The translations under genes were made by a program, and so were the position numbers. From assembly GCF_003173575.1 (NCBI RefSeq), contig NZ_QGNY01000002.1, positions 558,001-622,000 of the forward strand: 64,000 nt of DNA, given 5' to 3'. Below, piece by piece: positions 40,398-50,138 of this stretch (the first letter of the stretch is position 1; each line of letters opens with the position of its first letter). The notes below the pieces were generated by a model, which had not been told where the DNA came from, made no database searches, and saw only the letters and a list, made by a program, of their open reading frames with translations. Origin of the DNA: Pedobacter paludis (GTDB lineage Bacteria; Bacteroidota; Bacteroidia; Sphingobacteriales; Sphingobacteriaceae).

Positions 40398-43265
40398 ATG
40401 AAAAAGCTTCTACTATTCGTTATTTTAATCGGGTTCCAATCTATTTGTATTGCTTCCGGCATCGATTCATTTGTGTCAAAAACCTATACTCCCGGAAGTT
40501 TTTCAGTTGTAAATAATGGCAAAGCAACCCCAATTTTGGTTGGTGATGATGATTGGGCAGGCGTAAGCAGAGCGGTAAAAAATCTTCAGGCTGATATAGA
40601 AAAGGTTTCGGGAATTCATCCGAATTTGTTGAATAAGAAATCGGCTGGCATGCTCATTATTGTTGGCACCATTGGAAAAAGTGCGATTATTGATGAGCTG
40701 ATCGAAAGTCATAAAATTGATGTTGCGGGCATTGCAGGTAAATGGGAAAGTACACTAATACAAGTGGTTAAAAACCCAATGGCAGGTGTAGATTCAGCAT
40801 TGGTTATTGCCGGAAGCGATAAACGGGGAGCCATTTATGGCATTTACGAATTGTCTGCCCAAATTGGTGTTTCGCCATGGTATTATTGGGCCGATGTTCC
40901 GGTAAAAAAAAGCAATGCATTATTCGCTATCGGTGGAAGACATATTATTTCTTCGCCAGCAGTAAAATATAGAGGAATCTTTTTAAACGATGAAGCACCC
41001 GCATTATCCGGATGGAGCCAAAAAGAATTTGGAGGTTTTAACCACAAATTTTACGAGAAGGTTTTCGAGCTTATTCTTCGATTAAAAGGTAACTATTTAT
41101 GGCCTGCAATGTGGGGAAGTGCGTTTAACGACGATGATAAAATGAACCCTGTTTTGGCAGACGAATATGGAGTTGTAATTGGGACATCGCACCACGAACC
41201 CTTAAGCAGGGCACATGACGAATGGAAAAGATACAAAGGAGGCAAGTGGAATTACGATCAAAACCCGGAACAGTTAAGAGCATTTTGGGAAAGCGGATTG
41301 AAACGGGTTGCCGATAAGGAACAGATTATTACGGTGGGCATGCGTGGTGATGGCGATGAACCAATGACAGAGGGAACGGCAACCGCTCTACTCGAAAAAA
41401 TTGTAAAAGATCAGCGTGAAATTATTGAAAAAGTAACTCAAAAACCTGCCTCACAAACACCACAATTATGGGCGCTATATAAAGAAGTTCAGGCGTATTA
41501 CGACAAAGGAATGCGGGTGCCAGATGATGTTACACTTTTGCTTTGCGATGATAACTGGGGCAACATTAGAAAACTTCCAAAACTTAACGAAGCACCAAGA
41601 ACAGGTGGTTATGGCATTTATTATCATTTTGATTATGTAGGCGATCCTCGAAATTATAAGTGGATTAATACCAATCCCATTCAAAAAGTTTGGGAACAAA
41701 TGAACTTGGCTTACGAGTACAATGCCAATCAAATCTGGATTGTAAATGTGGGCGATTTAAAGCCAATGGAGTTTCCAATTTCGTTTTTTCTAGATTATGC
41801 ATGGGCGCCTGATGCCATTCCAGCAGAGAGACTGAAAGCCTACACAACAAATTGGGTAATTCAACAATTTGGAGTACAATACGCAGAAGAAATTGCCGAT
41901 ATTTTAGATTTTTACTCGAAATATAACGGGCGGATTAAGCCAGAATTGCTGAACGAGAACACCTATAGCCTAAATAATTACAATGAATTTGAAACTGTAG
42001 TTAACGATTATAAAAAGCTAGAAACCAAAGCCAAATTCATTTACAATAACATTCCTGACAATCAAAAAGATGCTTTTTATCAGTTGGTGCTCCACCCGGT
42101 AGAGGCCAGTGCAAATTTATACGAACTTTATTATACCGTTGCCAAAAATAAACTTTACGCAAAGCAGGGTCGTTTTGCTGCGAATGCCTTAGCCGAAAAG
42201 GTTGATAGCCTTTACAAAAGAGATTCGGAAATTACGAATTACTACAACAAAACCATGGCTGGTGGAAAGTGGGACCACATGATGGACCAGACACATATCG
42301 GTTACACATACTGGCAACAACCAGAAAAAAACTCGATCCCAGAAACCCAGATTCTTACGTTTACAAATAATATAAATAAAGCCCAAATGGGTTTGGCTAT
42401 TGAGGGAAGCGATTCATCTTGGATAGGTAAAGAAAAAGTAAATCTGGCCCTTCCAACTTTCGATTACTACAATAACAAACCTCATTATATAGATTTATTT
42501 AATAAAGCTAAAGGATCATTTACTTATCAGATCAAAACCCCAGCATATATAATTTCTAGCGAACCAAAGGGAAATATAAGCACCGAGAATAGAATTTTCT
42601 TAACCATAGATTGGGCAAAGGCACCTAAGGGAAAAACGGAAACAACAGTTGCAGTTTCAGGAAATGACGGATCAAAAATGTTGATCCCGATAACCCTAAA
42701 TAATGCACGTTTTGCCGAGGAGAAGATCAACGCTTTTGTACCGCAAGATGGATATATTTCTATTGAAGCCCAAAATTATACTAAAGCCGTTGGGAGTCGG
42801 CCAGTTTTTTGGAAAACCATTCCGAATTATGGTAAAACTTTGGGTGGCGTAATTCCAGTTCCGGTTACTGCTCCAATTCAAAAATTAGATGCCAATACAC
42901 CACACTTAGAATACGATGTTTATCTCAATGAAACTGGCACATTTAAACTAAATACTTTTATTTCCCCAACAATCGATTTTACAAACAGTGATGGGCTGAA
43001 ATTTGCAGTTTCGGTGGATGAAGAAGCGCCGATAATTGTAAATATTAGTGCTGATTATAAAACAGAAAGTGCTTGGCGTCAATCGGTTGCAGATAACATT
43101 AAAATTTTTAAAACATCTCTTCAATTTGCTAAATCCGGCAAGTACACCATCAAATACTGGATGATAAATCCTGGAGTGGTATTGCAAAAACTGATTTTAG
43201 ATCTTGGAGGACTAAAACCGAGTTTCTTGGGTCCGCCAGAAACCTTTGTTAGCGAAATAAAATAA
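40398..43265 (+). CDS. GH115 xylan alpha-1,2-glucuronidase
   Basis: 955 residues with a signal peptide (about 1-20). Family signatures include KRGAIYGIYELSAQIGVSPWYYWADVPVKK, GIFLNDEAPALSGWSQKEFGGFNHKFYEKVFELILRLKGNYLWPAMWGSAF, and WNYDQNPEQLRAFWESG with MRGDGDEPM. The C-terminal Greek-key and Ig-like parts are also present (DGYISIEAQNYTKAV is a GH115 landmark). The length matches. It removes (methyl)glucuronic acid from internal xylose units of glucuronoxylan, feeding the uronate steps encoded nearby. Confidence 0.95.
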   Translation: MKKLLLFVILIGFQSICIASGIDSFVSKTYTPGSFSVVNNGKATPILVGDDDWAGVSRAVKNLQADIEKVSGIHPNLLNKKSAGMLIIVGTIGKSAIIDELIESHKIDVAGIAGKWESTLIQVVKNPMAGVDSALVIAGSDKRGAIYGIYELSAQIGVSPWYYWADVPVKKSNALFAIGGRHIISSPAVKYRGIFLNDEAPALSGWSQKEFGGFNHKFYEKVFELILRLKGNYLWPAMWGSAFNDDDKMNPVLADEYGVVIGTSHHEPLSRAHDEWKRYKGGKWNYDQNPEQLRAFWESGLKRVADKEQIITVGMRGDGDEPMTEGTATALLEKIVKDQREIIEKVTQKPASQTPQLWALYKEVQAYYDKGMRVPDDVTLLLCDDNWGNIRKLPKLNEAPRTGGYGIYYHFDYVGDPRNYKWINTNPIQKVWEQMNLAYEYNANQIWIVNVGDLKPMEFPISFFLDYAWAPDAIPAERLKAYTTNWVIQQFGVQYAEEIADILDFYSKYNGRIKPELLNENTYSLNNYNEFETVVNDYKKLETKAKFIYNNIPDNQKDAFYQLVLHPVEASANLYELYYTVAKNKLYAKQGRFAANALAEKVDSLYKRDSEITNYYNKTMAGGKWDHMMDQTHIGYTYWQQPEKNSIPETQILTFTNNINKAQMGLAIEGSDSSWIGKEKVNLALPTFDYYNNKPHYIDLFNKAKGSFTYQIKTPAYIISSEPKGNISTENRIFLTIDWAKAPKGKTETTVAVSGNDGSKMLIPITLNNARFAEEKINAFVPQDGYISIEAQNYTKAVGSRPVFWKTIPNYGKTLGGVIPVPVTAPIQKLDANTPHLEYDVYLNETGTFKLNTFISPTIDFTNSDGLKFAVSVDEEAPIIVNISADYKTESAWRQSVADNIKIFKTSLQFAKSGKYTIKYWMINPGVVLQKLILDLGGLKPSFLGPPETFVSEIK

Positions 43266-43292
43266 CCTTAACCATTTATAAACCGAATAACG

Positions 43293-44390
43293 ATGAACAA
43301 TTTTAAAAAATTATCTGGGCTGGCGCTCATGATGACGGTGGCGATAACCAGTGCATGTCAGCAAAACGCTAAAAAAACTACTTCAGAAACTGGCGATACT
43401 TCTAAAAAATCTAAATATTTATCTCAGCCACTAATCTCAGATATTTACACCGCCGATCCTTCGGCACATGTTTTCAACGGGAAAATTTACATCTATCCGT
43501 CTCACGATATTGAAGCAGGAATAAAAGAAAACGATAACGGCGATCATTTTGATATGCGGGATTATCACATCCTCAGCATGGATAGCATTAATGGAAAAGT
43601 GACCGATAATGGAGTAGCGCTTAGTGTAAAGGATATTCCTTGGGCAGGTAGACAGCTTTGGGCACCCGATGCAGCCTTTAAAAACGGAACTTACTATCTA
43701 TATTTTCCTGTAAAGGATAAAAATGATGTTTTCCGAATTGGAGTGGCAACAGCTAAAAATCCGGCCGGGCCTTTTAAAGCCGAAGCAAAACCTATTGAAG
43801 GCAGTTTTAGTATCGATCCAGCTGTATTTACGGATACTGATGGCAGTACCTACATGTATTATGGTGGTATTTGGGGTGGTCAGCTTCAACGGTGGAACAA
43901 CGGAAAATACGATGCAAATGGTTCTAAAACCGATTCTGGAAAGGAAAATGAACCTGCCTTAACGGCAAAAGTTGCAAAATTGAGTAAAGATATGCTGAGT
44001 TTCGATGGGGCGGTTAAAGATGTGGTCATTTTAGATCAGAACGGAAAACCGCTTTTAACTAAAGATCACGATAGGCGGTTTTTTGAAGGCGCTTGGATGC
44101 ACAAATACAACGGTAAATATTATTTTACTTACTCCACTGGCGATACCCATTTCTTGGCTTCGGCTATTGGCGATAAACCTTATGGCCCATTTACTTATCA
44201 AGGAACTTTTATGAATCCTGTAGAAGGCTGGACAACGCACCATTCTATTGTAGAAATCAAAGGCAAGTGGTACATTTTCTATCACGATACGCAGCTTTCG
44301 GGTAAAACCCATTTAAGAAATATTAAAGTAACTGAATTAACGCATAACCCAGATGGAACCATTGCGCTGATCGAGCCGATGAAAAAATAA
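43293..44390 (+). CDS. GH43 beta-xylosidase/arabinofuranosidase, lipoprotein
   Basis: 365 residues; lipobox SAC at about residue 22 after the signal. It is a five-bladed propeller with the GH43 triad: general base Asp in DIYTADPSAHVF, modulator Asp in GSFSIDPAVFTD, and acid Glu in RRFFEGAWMHKYNGKYYFTYSTG. There is no extra C-terminal domain. It ends the operon that starts at lacI 37398; REP hairpins begin 3 bp after the stop. Precise substrate (xylobiose or arabinosyl side chain) cannot be told. Confidence 0.93.
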   Translation: MNNFKKLSGLALMMTVAITSACQQNAKKTTSETGDTSKKSKYLSQPLISDIYTADPSAHVFNGKIYIYPSHDIEAGIKENDNGDHFDMRDYHILSMDSINGKVTDNGVALSVKDIPWAGRQLWAPDAAFKNGTYYLYFPVKDKNDVFRIGVATAKNPAGPFKAEAKPIEGSFSIDPAVFTDTDGSTYMYYGGIWGGQLQRWNNGKYDANGSKTDSGKENEPALTAKVAKLSKDMLSFDGAVKDVVILDQNGKPLLTKDHDRRFFEGAWMHKYNGKYYFTYSTGDTHFLASAIGDKPYGPFTYQGTFMNPVEGWTTHHSIVEIKGKWYIFYHDTQLSGKTHLRNIKVTELTHNPDGTIALIEPMKK

Positions 44391-44392
44391 TT

Positions 44393-44780
44393 CAACTTGC
44401 GAAGTTTCTAAGGGCCAAGAGCGCAAAGGGACTTCGCCAGTTTTAAAGGAAAGTTTAATTCTTTGCAAGACTGACGAAGTTTCCCCAATACACAGCCCTT
44501 CAAAACTTCGTAAGTCGTTGATATCAACTTGCGAAGTCTTAAGGGCCAAGATCGCAAAGGGACTTTGCCAGTTCTAACGGAAAGTTTGGTTCTTTCTAAG
44601 ACTGACGAAGTTTTTCCAATACACAATCCTGCAAAACTTCGCAAGTCGGTGATATCAACTTGCGAAGTCTCAAGGGCTAAGAGCGCAGAAGGACTTCGCC
44701 AGTTTTAAAGGAAAGTTTAATTCTTTGCGAGACTGACGAAGTTTTCCCAATACACAATCCTGCAAAACTTCGCAAGTCGA
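44393..44780. repeat. Tandem array of three ~131-bp REP/BIME units
   Basis: Three units begin CAACTTGCGAAGT at 44393, 44525 and 44656 and end AACTTCGCAAGTCG at 44780. Each unit has two inverted hairpins: ACTTGCGAAGTC with GACTTCGCCAGTT, then GACTGACGAAGTT with AACTTCGCAAGTCG. A spacer rich in AAAGGAAAGTTTAATTC lies between. The array begins 3 bp after the GH43 stop. The gap to 44955 beyond it is AT-rich leader with no gene. Confidence 0.92.
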
Positions 44781-44955
44781 TTTAATTCATCCCGATTTTC
44801 GCTTTTAATGAACAAAAAAAAATAAGGTTGAATTTTCTGAAAGTTTGCATCAAACCAGATAAAATGGTAAAATTTTTATGTAGTTATGTGTTTGAGTTAA
44901 AAATTAGCAGCTAATGTTGGCAATTTTTTACAAATTGCAATTTTTAATACATTAC

Positions 44956-46071
44956 ATGAAAACTGACCAATATAATGAACTGGCCACCAAGCCACACTAT
45001 CCCATCTTAGATGGCCTTCGCGGTATTGCAGCCATAATAGTTGTCACATTTCATTTAACTGAACCACTAGGTACCGGACACTTGGATATTTTGGTTAACC
45101 ACGGTTATCTTGCCGTGGATTTTTTCTTTTTATTGTCGGGCTTTGTAATGGGATACGCTTATGATGATCGCTGGAACAAAATGACAGTTGGCAATTTTTT
45201 CAAGCGCCGTATTCAACGTCTTCAGCCAATGGTAATTTTGGGCATGACGCTTGGCGCAATCGGATTCTATTTTACAGATTCTACAATTTGGCCACTCATC
45301 CACACCATTCCGCTCTGGAAAATGCTATTGGTCATGCTTATCGGTTACACCATTTTGCCTGTGCCATTATCGCTTGATATTCGTGGTTGGGAAGAAATGC
45401 ATCCGCTCAATAGCGTTGGATGGTCGTTGTTTTTCGAATATATTGCCAACATTCTTTATGCTGTTTGGATCAGAAAGTTTTCTAAAACCGCCTTATGCAT
45501 ATTGGTTGTTGTTGCAGCCATCGCACTTGCACAATTGGCCATTACAAATGGTGATGTTAGTGGTGGGTGGACACTAAACGTAGAGCAGGTACGCATTGGG
45601 TTAACCCGTACCATGTATCCGTTTTTTGCTGGTTTATTACTTTCACGGATAGCGAAGCCAGCCAAAATTAAAAATGCTTTTTTATGGTGTAGTCTTTTGG
45701 TCGCCATTGTACTTTATATGCCACGCATTGGCGGAGCTGAGCATCTTTGGATGAATGGACTCTATGAATCTATTTGTATCATCATCATTTTTCCACTTAT
45801 AGTTTATATTGGAGCAAGTGGTATTATTCAATCTCAAAGAGAGCGCAAAATCTGCAAATTTTTAGGTGATATATCCTATCCGCTTTATTTGGTACATTAT
45901 CCCCTAGTTTATTTTTACGTTGCGTGGATCAGTAATAATAAAGGCACAACGATTGTACAGGCTTGGCCTTATGCACTGCTCATTTTAATAGGGGGAATAA
46001 TTTTAGCTTATGCCTCGTTAAAATGGTATGATGAGCCAGTTCGTAAATGGATGCGGAAAAAATTTGCGTAA
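44956..46071 (+). CDS. Acyltransferase family 3 (OafA-like) integral membrane protein
   Basis: 371 residues from ATG 44956, which gives a soluble MKTDQYNELATKPHYPILDG start; a frame from 44914 would add 14 hydrophobic residues. The AT3 motif ILDGLRGIAAIIVVTFHL, with the conserved His, and YLAVDFFFLLSGFVMGYAYDDRW are at the N-terminus, followed by about ten membrane helices. Such proteins move acetyl or other acyl groups onto glycans or lipids. It is framed on both sides by REP arrays and lies inside the xylan locus with no obvious link to it; it may be an insertion. Confidence 0.9.
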   Translation: MKTDQYNELATKPHYPILDGLRGIAAIIVVTFHLTEPLGTGHLDILVNHGYLAVDFFFLLSGFVMGYAYDDRWNKMTVGNFFKRRIQRLQPMVILGMTLGAIGFYFTDSTIWPLIHTIPLWKMLLVMLIGYTILPVPLSLDIRGWEEMHPLNSVGWSLFFEYIANILYAVWIRKFSKTALCILVVVAAIALAQLAITNGDVSGGWTLNVEQVRIGLTRTMYPFFAGLLLSRIAKPAKIKNAFLWCSLLVAIVLYMPRIGGAEHLWMNGLYESICIIIIFPLIVYIGASGIIQSQRERKICKFLGDISYPLYLVHYPLVYFYVAWISNNKGTTIVQAWPYALLILIGGIILAYASLKWYDEPVRKWMRKKFA

Positions 46072-46073
46072 GT

Positions 46074-46384
46074 TAACTGGCGAAGTTTCCCAGCGCAATA
46101 TCCTTCAAAACTTCGCAAGTCGATTCGATTAACTTACGAAGTCTCCAGTGCCAAGAGCGTATAAGGATTTCGTCAGTTTTAAAGGAAAGTTTAATTTCTT
46201 GGTCAGACTGACGAAGTTTCCCCAACACAACCCTCCGAAACTTCGCAAGTCGATTATACTAACTTACGAAGTCTCCAGGGCCAAGAGCGCAGAAGGACTT
46301 CGTCAGTTTTTAAGGAAAGTTTAATTTCTTTGTAAGACTGACAAAGTTTACCCAAACACAACCTTCCAAAATTTTGTAAGTCGA
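46074..46384. repeat. REP/BIME array, half unit plus two full units
   Basis: A right half (AACTGGCGAAGTT ... AACTTCGCAAGTCG, 46074-46122) is followed by two complete units starting AACTTACGAAGTC at 46131 and 46261 (period 130). The last unit is degenerate (ATTTTGTAAGTCG). It is the same family as 44393-44780, beginning 3 bp after the acyltransferase stop. The remaining bases to 46489 show no gene. Confidence 0.9.
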
Positions 46385-46489
46385 TTATACTAACTTGTTA
46401 ATTGCATCTAACTTCCAGTTGATTTCAACGATTTATTTCTCATTATAAAAACAAAGTTTTAAATTAGGTTTCTCAACCAAACCCAAATC

Positions 46490-47650
46490 ATGACCGAACC
46501 AAAACAACGCTTGCTTTCTCTAGATTTTTTTAGAGGTTTAACCGTAGCCGCCATGATTTTAGTAAACAACCCTGGAAGTTGGGGGCATATTTATGCCCCA
46601 TTGGAACATGCAGAGTGGAATGGTTGCACGCCAACAGATTTAATTTTCCCTTTTTTCTTGTGGATTGTTGGCGTTTCAATCGCATTTGCCATGAGTGGGA
46701 GCAAAGCCAATCCAGCTGCGCATAACAAAACCATTTTAAAGGCGATTAAAAGGGGACTCACACTTTATTTTCTGGGTTTTTTTCTTGCCATATTTTCAAA
46801 AATTATAAATGCAATAATTGATCATAGATCGGTTTGGGAGGCTTTTGAAACCGTAAGGATTCTCGGTGTACTGCAAAGAATCGGGATTGTTTTTATCATC
46901 AGCAGCATTATTTTTCTTAAAGCATCAGAAAAAACTATTTTCAAAACCTTGATTGTAATCCTAGCGGTTTATTGGGCACTGATGACTTTTGTTCCAGTTC
47001 CGGGGGTGGGTTATGCAAACCTAGAAAAAGAAACCAATCTGGCTGCATGGATAGATCGCGGTATTTTAACCGAAGCACATACTTGGGCATCTTCAAAAAC
47101 CTGGGATCCTGAAGGCGTTTTGAGCACCTTGCCTGCCATAGGTACTTGCTTATTCGGGATTTTGGTTGGGGTTTGGATGCGCAGAAAAGATGTTGATGCT
47201 GCAACTAAAGTTTCTTGGCTATTTACCGTTGGGTTACTATCTGTTGTAGCTGGTTTATTATGGGATTTACAGTTTCCAATAAACAAGGCGCTGTGGACAA
47301 GCTCCTACGTTTTATATGCCGGAGGTTTGGCATCCATTGGTTTAGCATTATGTTATTGGCTCATTGATGTTCAGGGATATAAAAAAATGACCACACCTTT
47401 TGTTGTTTATGGCGTAAATGCAATCACAGTTTTCTTTCTTGCCGGATTAATGCCGAGAGTGTTGAATATGATCAGCATAACTCAGGCAGATGGTACCAAA
47501 ACACCTTTGCTTGTTCATTTTTACGCTACTTGTTACCAGCCCTTTTTCTCGCCTATAAATGCGTCACTTGTTTGGGCAATTACTTACGTTCTTGGCTTTT
47601 ACGTACTCCTTTGGATTATGTATAAAAAGAACATCATAATTAAAGTATAA
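46490..47650 (+). CDS. DUF5009/HGSNAT-like membrane acyltransferase
   Basis: 386 residues with about ten membrane helices. It opens RLLSLDFFRGLTVAAMILVNNPGSWGHIY and EHAEWNGCTPTDLIFPFFLWIVG, the pattern shared by DUF5009 and heparan-alpha-glucosaminide N-acetyltransferases. Later blocks are LGVLQRIGIVF and PFVVYGVNAITVFFLAGL. Members are thought to carry acetyl groups across the inner membrane to sugars, and the gene is frequent in polysaccharide loci of Bacteroidota. It lies 42 bp upstream of the second lacI on the same strand. Confidence 0.88.
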   Translation: MTEPKQRLLSLDFFRGLTVAAMILVNNPGSWGHIYAPLEHAEWNGCTPTDLIFPFFLWIVGVSIAFAMSGSKANPAAHNKTILKAIKRGLTLYFLGFFLAIFSKIINAIIDHRSVWEAFETVRILGVLQRIGIVFIISSIIFLKASEKTIFKTLIVILAVYWALMTFVPVPGVGYANLEKETNLAAWIDRGILTEAHTWASSKTWDPEGVLSTLPAIGTCLFGILVGVWMRRKDVDAATKVSWLFTVGLLSVVAGLLWDLQFPINKALWTSSYVLYAGGLASIGLALCYWLIDVQGYKKMTTPFVVYGVNAITVFFLAGLMPRVLNMISITQADGTKTPLLVHFYATCYQPFFSPINASLVWAITYVLGFYVLLWIMYKKNIIIKV

Positions 47651-47692
47651 TTGCTAAATTGGCCCAAACAACCGATTGAATTAAGCTGAAGT

Positions 47693-48715
47693 TTGAAAAA
47701 GAAAACCACCATATATGATATTGCTAAGGAGCTAAATATCACAGTTTCAACTGTGTCTAGAGCCTTAAGCGGATTTCCTGCAATAAGCGATGCAACCAAA
47801 AAGGCGGTTATAGAAACGGCCAAAAAACTAAATTACAGTCCAAACAGGCTCGCTTCCGCATTAAAATCGGGTAAAACACATATTATTGGGGTAATTGTTC
47901 CCAGTGTGCAGGCTCACTTTTTCGCATCCATAATCCATAGTATAGAAGAAGGTTTAAAAGATAGTGGCTATAGAATAATCTTATATCAATCTAACGAATC
48001 TTTAGAAAATGAAATTAACGGTGTGAGAACACTTTTAGAAGCACAGGTAGATGGGATCATGGCTTCACTATCTTTAGAAACTGAAGATGTTTCGCATTTC
48101 GCAGAAATTGTGAAGCAGAATAAACCTTTGGTGCTATTCGACCGTGTTAATCCAGTTTTAAAGGTTCCAACCGTAACACTAGATGATTTTGGAGCCGGAT
48201 ATCTAGCAACGCAACACTTGATAGACCAAGGCTACAAGAAAATCGCTTTCATTACAACTATTCATCAAATTAAAATCTTTAACGATCGATTAAAAGGATA
48301 CAAAGCTGCACTAGAAGAAAATAATTTGCCAATTTTAGAGGAGCATATTATTTACGGTGGCCTATCTATTAAGGATGGCAGATTTGGGGCTGGAAAATTA
48401 ATGCGTTGTACCGAAAAGCCTGATGCAATTATTGCTGGAGATGACTTTACGGCTTTGGGCGCAATTAAAAAATTAAAGGAAATTGATGCGACACCACCAC
48501 AAATCGGTGTAATTGGTTTTGCCAACGAAGCTTTCTCAGCCTATATTACACCAAATCTTTCTACCATCGATCAGCATGCCAACCAAATGGGAAGCGAGTG
48601 TGCAAAAATGTTTTTGAAAATGATTGCTCAAGAAAATCCTTATCAAAACATAGATCACGTGGTACTTAACCCAACAGTGGTAGAAAGGCAATCTACTGAT
48701 AAATTGCCTTGCTAA
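47693..48715 (+). CDS. LacI-family transcriptional regulator (TTG start)
   Basis: 340 residues beginning at TTG 47693: the first residues KKKTTIYDIAKELNITVSTVSRALSG are already the HTH, so no later start is possible. The hinge region (PNRLASALKSGK) and sugar-binding domain follow (HIIGVIVPSVQAHFFASIIHSIEEGL, TVTLDDFGAGYLATQHLIDQGY, IGVIGFANEAFSAYITPNLSTIDQ). It is similar in length to the regulator at 37398 but clearly a different subfamily member. It is convergent with uxuA (3 bp between stops). Which of the two binds the TGCAAYCGRTTGCA sites cannot be told from sequence. Confidence 0.92.
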   Translation: MKKKTTIYDIAKELNITVSTVSRALSGFPAISDATKKAVIETAKKLNYSPNRLASALKSGKTHIIGVIVPSVQAHFFASIIHSIEEGLKDSGYRIILYQSNESLENEINGVRTLLEAQVDGIMASLSLETEDVSHFAEIVKQNKPLVLFDRVNPVLKVPTVTLDDFGAGYLATQHLIDQGYKKIAFITTIHQIKIFNDRLKGYKAALEENNLPILEEHIIYGGLSIKDGRFGAGKLMRCTEKPDAIIAGDDFTALGAIKKLKEIDATPPQIGVIGFANEAFSAYITPNLSTIDQHANQMGSECAKMFLKMIAQENPYQNIDHVVLNPTVVERQSTDKLPC

Positions 48716-48718
48716 GTA

Positions 48719-49888
48719 TTATTCAAAAAGGCTTTTTCTGATGCCCATTTCCAATCCACGGATTTCTGCCAATCCTTTTAAACGGCCAATAGCCGAATAG
48801 CCAGGGTAAGGATTTTTTGCAAGATCATCCATCATTTGGTGTCCATGATCCGGCCGCATCGGAATCGACCGGTTTTCTTTTTGCATTAACTTTACGGCTT
48901 CTTTAACCAAGGCAAACATATCTGCATTGCCCTCTAAATGGTTGGCTTCATAAAAGTTGCCTTCATCATCCCGTTGTGTACTTCTCAGGTGCAGAAAATA
49001 AATTCTAGAGCCCAGGCGTTCAATCATTCCGGGTAAATCATTATCTGGTCTGGCGCCAAAAGAGCCACTGCAGAAACATAAGCCATTAGATTTTGCGGGC
49101 ACTTTATTTAAAATGTGCTGTGCATCAGCCTCTGTACTCATAATTCTTGGCAAACCTAATATTGGGTAGGGTGGATCATCAGGATGGATGGCCATTTGCA
49201 TTTCATGCTGATCGGCAGTGGGTGTAACTTCTGATAAAAAGGTAGTTAGGTTTTCCCGCAAAATATCAGCCGTAATTCCTTTAAATCCATCAAGCAAAGC
49301 TAAAACCTGTTCTGGCGTAAAATGATCTTTACTTCCAGGTAAACCCTGAAGACAGTTTCCCATTAATTCAACTCTAGCCTCTTCGCTTAACTGTTCAAAA
49401 TATAATGTAGCCTTATTTATTTCTTCCTCCGTATAATCATCCTTCGCGTTTGGTCTTTTAAGCAAAAACAGATCAAAAGCAATAAAAGCTGTTTTTTCAA
49501 ACCTTAGGGCTAAAGCACCAGTATTGGTTTTGTACTTTAAATTGGTTCGCATCCAATCCAGTACAGGCATAAAGTTATAGGTGATGACTTTAATACCACA
49601 GGTTGCAAGATTTTCTAAGCTTATTTTATAATTTTCGATGTAGGTTTTAAAATCTCCGGCTCTTTTTTTAATGTCTTCGTGTACGGGTAAGCTTTCTACC
49701 ACACTCCAAATCATATCATATTTTTCAATTTCCAACTTTCTTTTTTGGATTTCATCTACTGTCCAAATTTCGCCAACGGGTATGTGATGTAAGGCTGTAA
49801 CCACTCCGCTGCATCCGGCCTGGTGTATGTCTGAAAGGCTAACAATATCATCTGGTCCATACCAGCGCATGGTTTGTATCATATTCAT
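48719..49888 (-). CDS. uxuA: D-mannonate dehydratase
   Basis: 389 residues, the full family length. It opens [37 protein letters not shown], and has [34 protein letters not shown], a metal site with [20 protein letters not shown], and [25 protein letters not shown] near the end. It dehydrates mannonate to 2-keto-3-deoxygluconate, the last uronate-specific step. The gene is divergent from the SusC operon, and two LacI-type operator sites lie in the shared 250-bp region. Uronate isomerase (uxaC) is not in the window. Confidence 0.96.
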   Translation of the reverse strand: MNMIQTMRWYGPDDIVSLSDIHQAGCSGVVTALHHIPVGEIWTVDEIQKRKLEIEKYDMIWSVVESLPVHEDIKKRAGDFKTYIENYKISLENLATCGIKVITYNFMPVLDWMRTNLKYKTNTGALALRFEKTAFIAFDLFLLKRPNAKDDYTEEEINKATLYFEQLSEEARVELMGNCLQGLPGSKDHFTPEQVLALLDGFKGITADILRENLTTFLSEVTPTADQHEMQMAIHPDDPPYPILGLPRIMSTEADAQHILNKVPAKSNGLCFCSGSFGARPDNDLPGMIERLGSRIYFLHLRSTQRDDEGNFYEANHLEGNADMFALVKEAVKLMQKENRSIPMRPDHGHQMMDDLAKNPYPGYSAIGRLKGLAEIRGLEMGIRKSLFE

Positions 49889-49913
49889 ATTTTTTGCTTG
49901 TTTAAATTATTTA

Positions 49914-49927
49914 TGCAATCGGTACAG
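49914..49927. promoter_or_regulatory. Weak second operator copy in the uxuA leader
   Basis: TGCAATCGGTACAG matches the operator TGCAATCGGTTGCA except at the last four bases. It is 76 bp from the strong site at 49990 and 26 bp upstream of the uxuA start, downstream of the predicted uxuA transcription start. Confidence 0.45.
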
Positions 49928-49963
49928 TATAAAAATACACCATTTTTATCTATCTGAGAGATA

Positions 49964-50029
49964 AAAAAATAAAAATTAAAAATATTTTATGCAATCGGTT
50001 GCAAATTAATTTTTTAATTTCTACTTTTA
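49964..50029. promoter_or_regulatory. LacI-type operator with divergent promoters for uxuA and susC
   Basis: The operator TGCAATCGGTTGCA is at 49990-50003. To the right, its TTG (49999-50001) is 20 nt from TACTTTTA (50022-50029). To the left, on the minus strand, its TTG (49994-49992) is 20 nt from TATTTTTT (49971-49964). One bound repressor would block both directions. The other bases of 49889-50138 are AT-rich and hold no gene. Confidence 0.72.
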
Positions 50030-50138
50030 ACCTAACCAAATATACTTAAGCTCCATTCTCCACTTCTAACCAGGCGAATAGAACCTTAAGGTTATTTAAA
50101 AGGCAGGCCAAAAAACTGCGAATTAAAATGAACCTTTT

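Noticed and set aside
44393-44780. Regular ~131-bp repeats considered as a CRISPR array
   Set aside because: The units are near-identical along their whole length with no unique spacers, are far too long, and no cas gene is near; they are REP/BIME units.
43293-48715. The two lacI genes considered as a duplicated pair
   Set aside because: HTH and sensor sequences differ too much and gene contexts differ; they are separate subfamily members.
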